From Gari tellinella (lineage: Eukaryota; Mollusca; Bivalvia; Cardiida; Psammobiidae), in the NCBI GenBank assembly GCA_922989275.2, contig OV277864.1, positions 55,985,550 to 56,049,549 of the forward strand: a DNA stretch of 64,000 nucleotides, given 5' to 3'. The notes beneath the pieces were generated by a model that made no database searches, was not told where the DNA came from, and saw only the letters and a list, made by a program, of their open reading frames with translations. Positions within the stretch are counted from its first letter, which is position 1. Every line of letters starts with the position of its first letter. Of the stretch, positions 62,668 through 64,000 are shown in pieces. The position numbers and the translations under genes are program-made.

Positions 62668-62715
62668 CTGAAATGAACAAACCACAAAATTCAGGATCAA
62701 GTTTCATTTTTGATC

Positions 62716-62911
62716 CAGAGCCCCAGATAATAGGGGGAGTATTTAAAAACCTAAAATGTTTATTTCAGCATTAAACCCTGTAGTGTCACTACTCATTAGA
62801 ATCGTCTCTTCAAGACAATTCTAATGAGTAGAAACACTATAGGTTTTGGTGCTAAAATGAGTGAACCAATGTTGTAATTGTTCAGTTATCTGCCTCTTAT
62901 CTTGGGCCCTG
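62716..62911. mobile_element. B element
   Basis: CAGAGCCCCAGATAATAGGG to CTTATCTTGGGCCCTG. TTTGATC is repeated on both sides (6-7 bp). Confidence 0.78.
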
Positions 62912-63109
62912 TTTGATCACTAATTTTTTGTATCACATAATTATGGCAGTGAAAGTCAATAAATGAAAAATCTCTTTGTTTAACCTTTCCTTCAAAGGCA
63001 AATCACCTATAGATCTCCATCAGTTACTGTCAAACACATTGATTGCTAAAAGAAAGATGAAAGTATAAAGCAAAAGGCTTTCTGCTACATTGCCATATAG
63101 CTTTAACCC

Positions 63110-63354
63110 TTTACATCATTGATTGTTTTTAATATTGAAGACAGACGGTAGCTTAAAACAGGCTAAAAATAAAGAAGAAAGCTCCTTAAGGATTATTCTG
63201 CTTTACTTTTAGCCTGCTTAAAGAGATCATCTGCTAGGCTATAGGAAATATTTCTTATGGTGCAGATTCATGACTGTATAAAGTGGAATTATTTTCTTCA
63301 TAGGTGGAATAAATCAAATGTGTTAAAATGTGTATCTATGGAGTAATGGGTTAA
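63110..63354. mobile_element. A element, diverged
   Basis: AACCCTTTACATCATTGATT to GGAGTAATGGGTTAA; imperfect hairpin. Confidence 0.65.
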
Positions 63355-63489
63355 AGCAGGAAAGAAGTAAAGCAGAGGGCTTTCTGCTACATTACCATAT
63401 TCTTTTTAAGCTTTCCTTGTACTTAAAGCCACCAAGAAATATTCAGTTGTGGTGTTCATATAACTAGATAGATGTGTCTTAACCATGTC

Positions 63490-63735
63490 TATGAGTATGC
63501 TTATCATTAACTAACAGTGTACCTGTAAAGAATACACTTGTCCTATGCAAACAGTGTAAACCCTGATCAGAGGTCTCCTGCAGGAGCCCTCTGATCAGGG
63601 TTTACACTGTTAGTAAGTTTCCAAACTATTGTTCAAATCAACCCTGTTACCCTTAATTGTTTTCTATATGGACCTGGTGAGATTGGCGATTGGAATTGTC
63701 CATGAAGTTTATGGGGTGAATGTCTGAATCAGTTA
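63490..63735. mobile_element. D element, ends eroded
   Basis: Hairpin CAAACAGTGTAAACCCTGAT with GGAGCCCTCTGATCAGGGTT around a CTGCA loop; outer TTAA lost. Confidence 0.66.
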
Positions 63736-63765
63736 AGGCACTTCTATGAATACAAGGGTAACCCT

Positions 63766-64000
63766 TTACCCAATAACCCATTTATAACATTAAATACCAC
63801 AGGTGATCACTTAAAGCAGGTTGAAAGTAAAGCAGAATGTGCCTTATGGCACATTCTACTTTACTTTCAGCCTGCTTTAAACTACCATCTACTGGGCTAT
63901 ATAAAATATTTGTTATGGTAGTTGTTCATGAGAGAATAAAGTGGAACTATTTTCTTCAGTGGTAGAATAAATCAAATAAGCTAAAAGTCGCTTCTACAGT
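63766..64000. mobile_element. A element, runs off the window
   Basis: ACCCTTTACCCAATAACCCA at the left, hairpin at 63812-63882, AATAAGCTAAAAGTCGCTTC at the window edge. Confidence 0.68.

Noticed and set aside
11596..62667. Rootletin, CEP128 or generic myosin-like coiled-coil identity for the gene
   Set aside because: The ordered, specific matches (VWNELAYFK, QQADLIHQ, ILNLSQSDL, GWEELSED) belong to centlein; the others would match only in heptad pattern.

Overview
This is animal genomic DNA. It is AT-rich, has long introns, and is filled with short non-autonomous transposons. Two tRNA-derived SINEs with the core type known from molluscs and many small hairpin MITEs suggest a mollusc, most likely a bivalve. 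The species cannot be named from the sequence.

One protein-coding gene was found. It lies on the minus strand and covers 11596-62667. I assembled 30 coding exons by reading splice sites and phases by eye. All phases join, the total is 3459 bp, and the product is 1152 codons plus a TGA stop. The protein is the ortholog of centlein (CNTLN), a coiled-coil centriole-linker protein. The match to vertebrate centlein, which I recall rather than searched, holds in order from the first exon here to the last. The first coding exons (roughly 200 residues) must lie beyond 64000. Notable gene features are a GC-AG intron before the last exon, a fourfold partial tandem duplication of one exon with its 5' splice site (42916-43342), and an open in-frame stretch upstream of exon 2 that could be an alternative 5' end.

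The rest is intergenic DNA (1-11595, downstream of the gene) and introns. No other gene, rRNA or convincing functional tRNA was recognised. The repeats fall into families with a common plan: short terminal inverted repeats, unique flanks, and a near-perfect hairpin of about 60-75 bp in the middle. Working names: A, D, E, N (TTAA-bounded, ends start CCC, piggyBac-like); C, F, K (TA-bounded, Tc1/mariner/pogo-like); B (CAGGGCTCC ends, about 6-bp duplications); A2 (AGGGCTGCCAT ends, 8-bp duplication, hAT-like); J (GGGGCC ends); G (AGTGGARAAA ends); T (TTAA-bounded, AGGG ends, carrying a tRNA-like segment). Nested insertions give clean target-site evidence. The most interesting observation is that the central hairpins behave like modules. 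The same hairpin occurs inside elements with unrelated ends and different target-site types, and the same ends can carry different hairpins.

Layout: 1-11595 intergenic repeats; 11596-22448 exons 30-22 encoding the C-terminal third; 22991-43342 exons 21-7 encoding the middle; 46352-62667 exons 6-1. The region 54700-58600 is a long AT-rich intron stretch with little recognisable structure.
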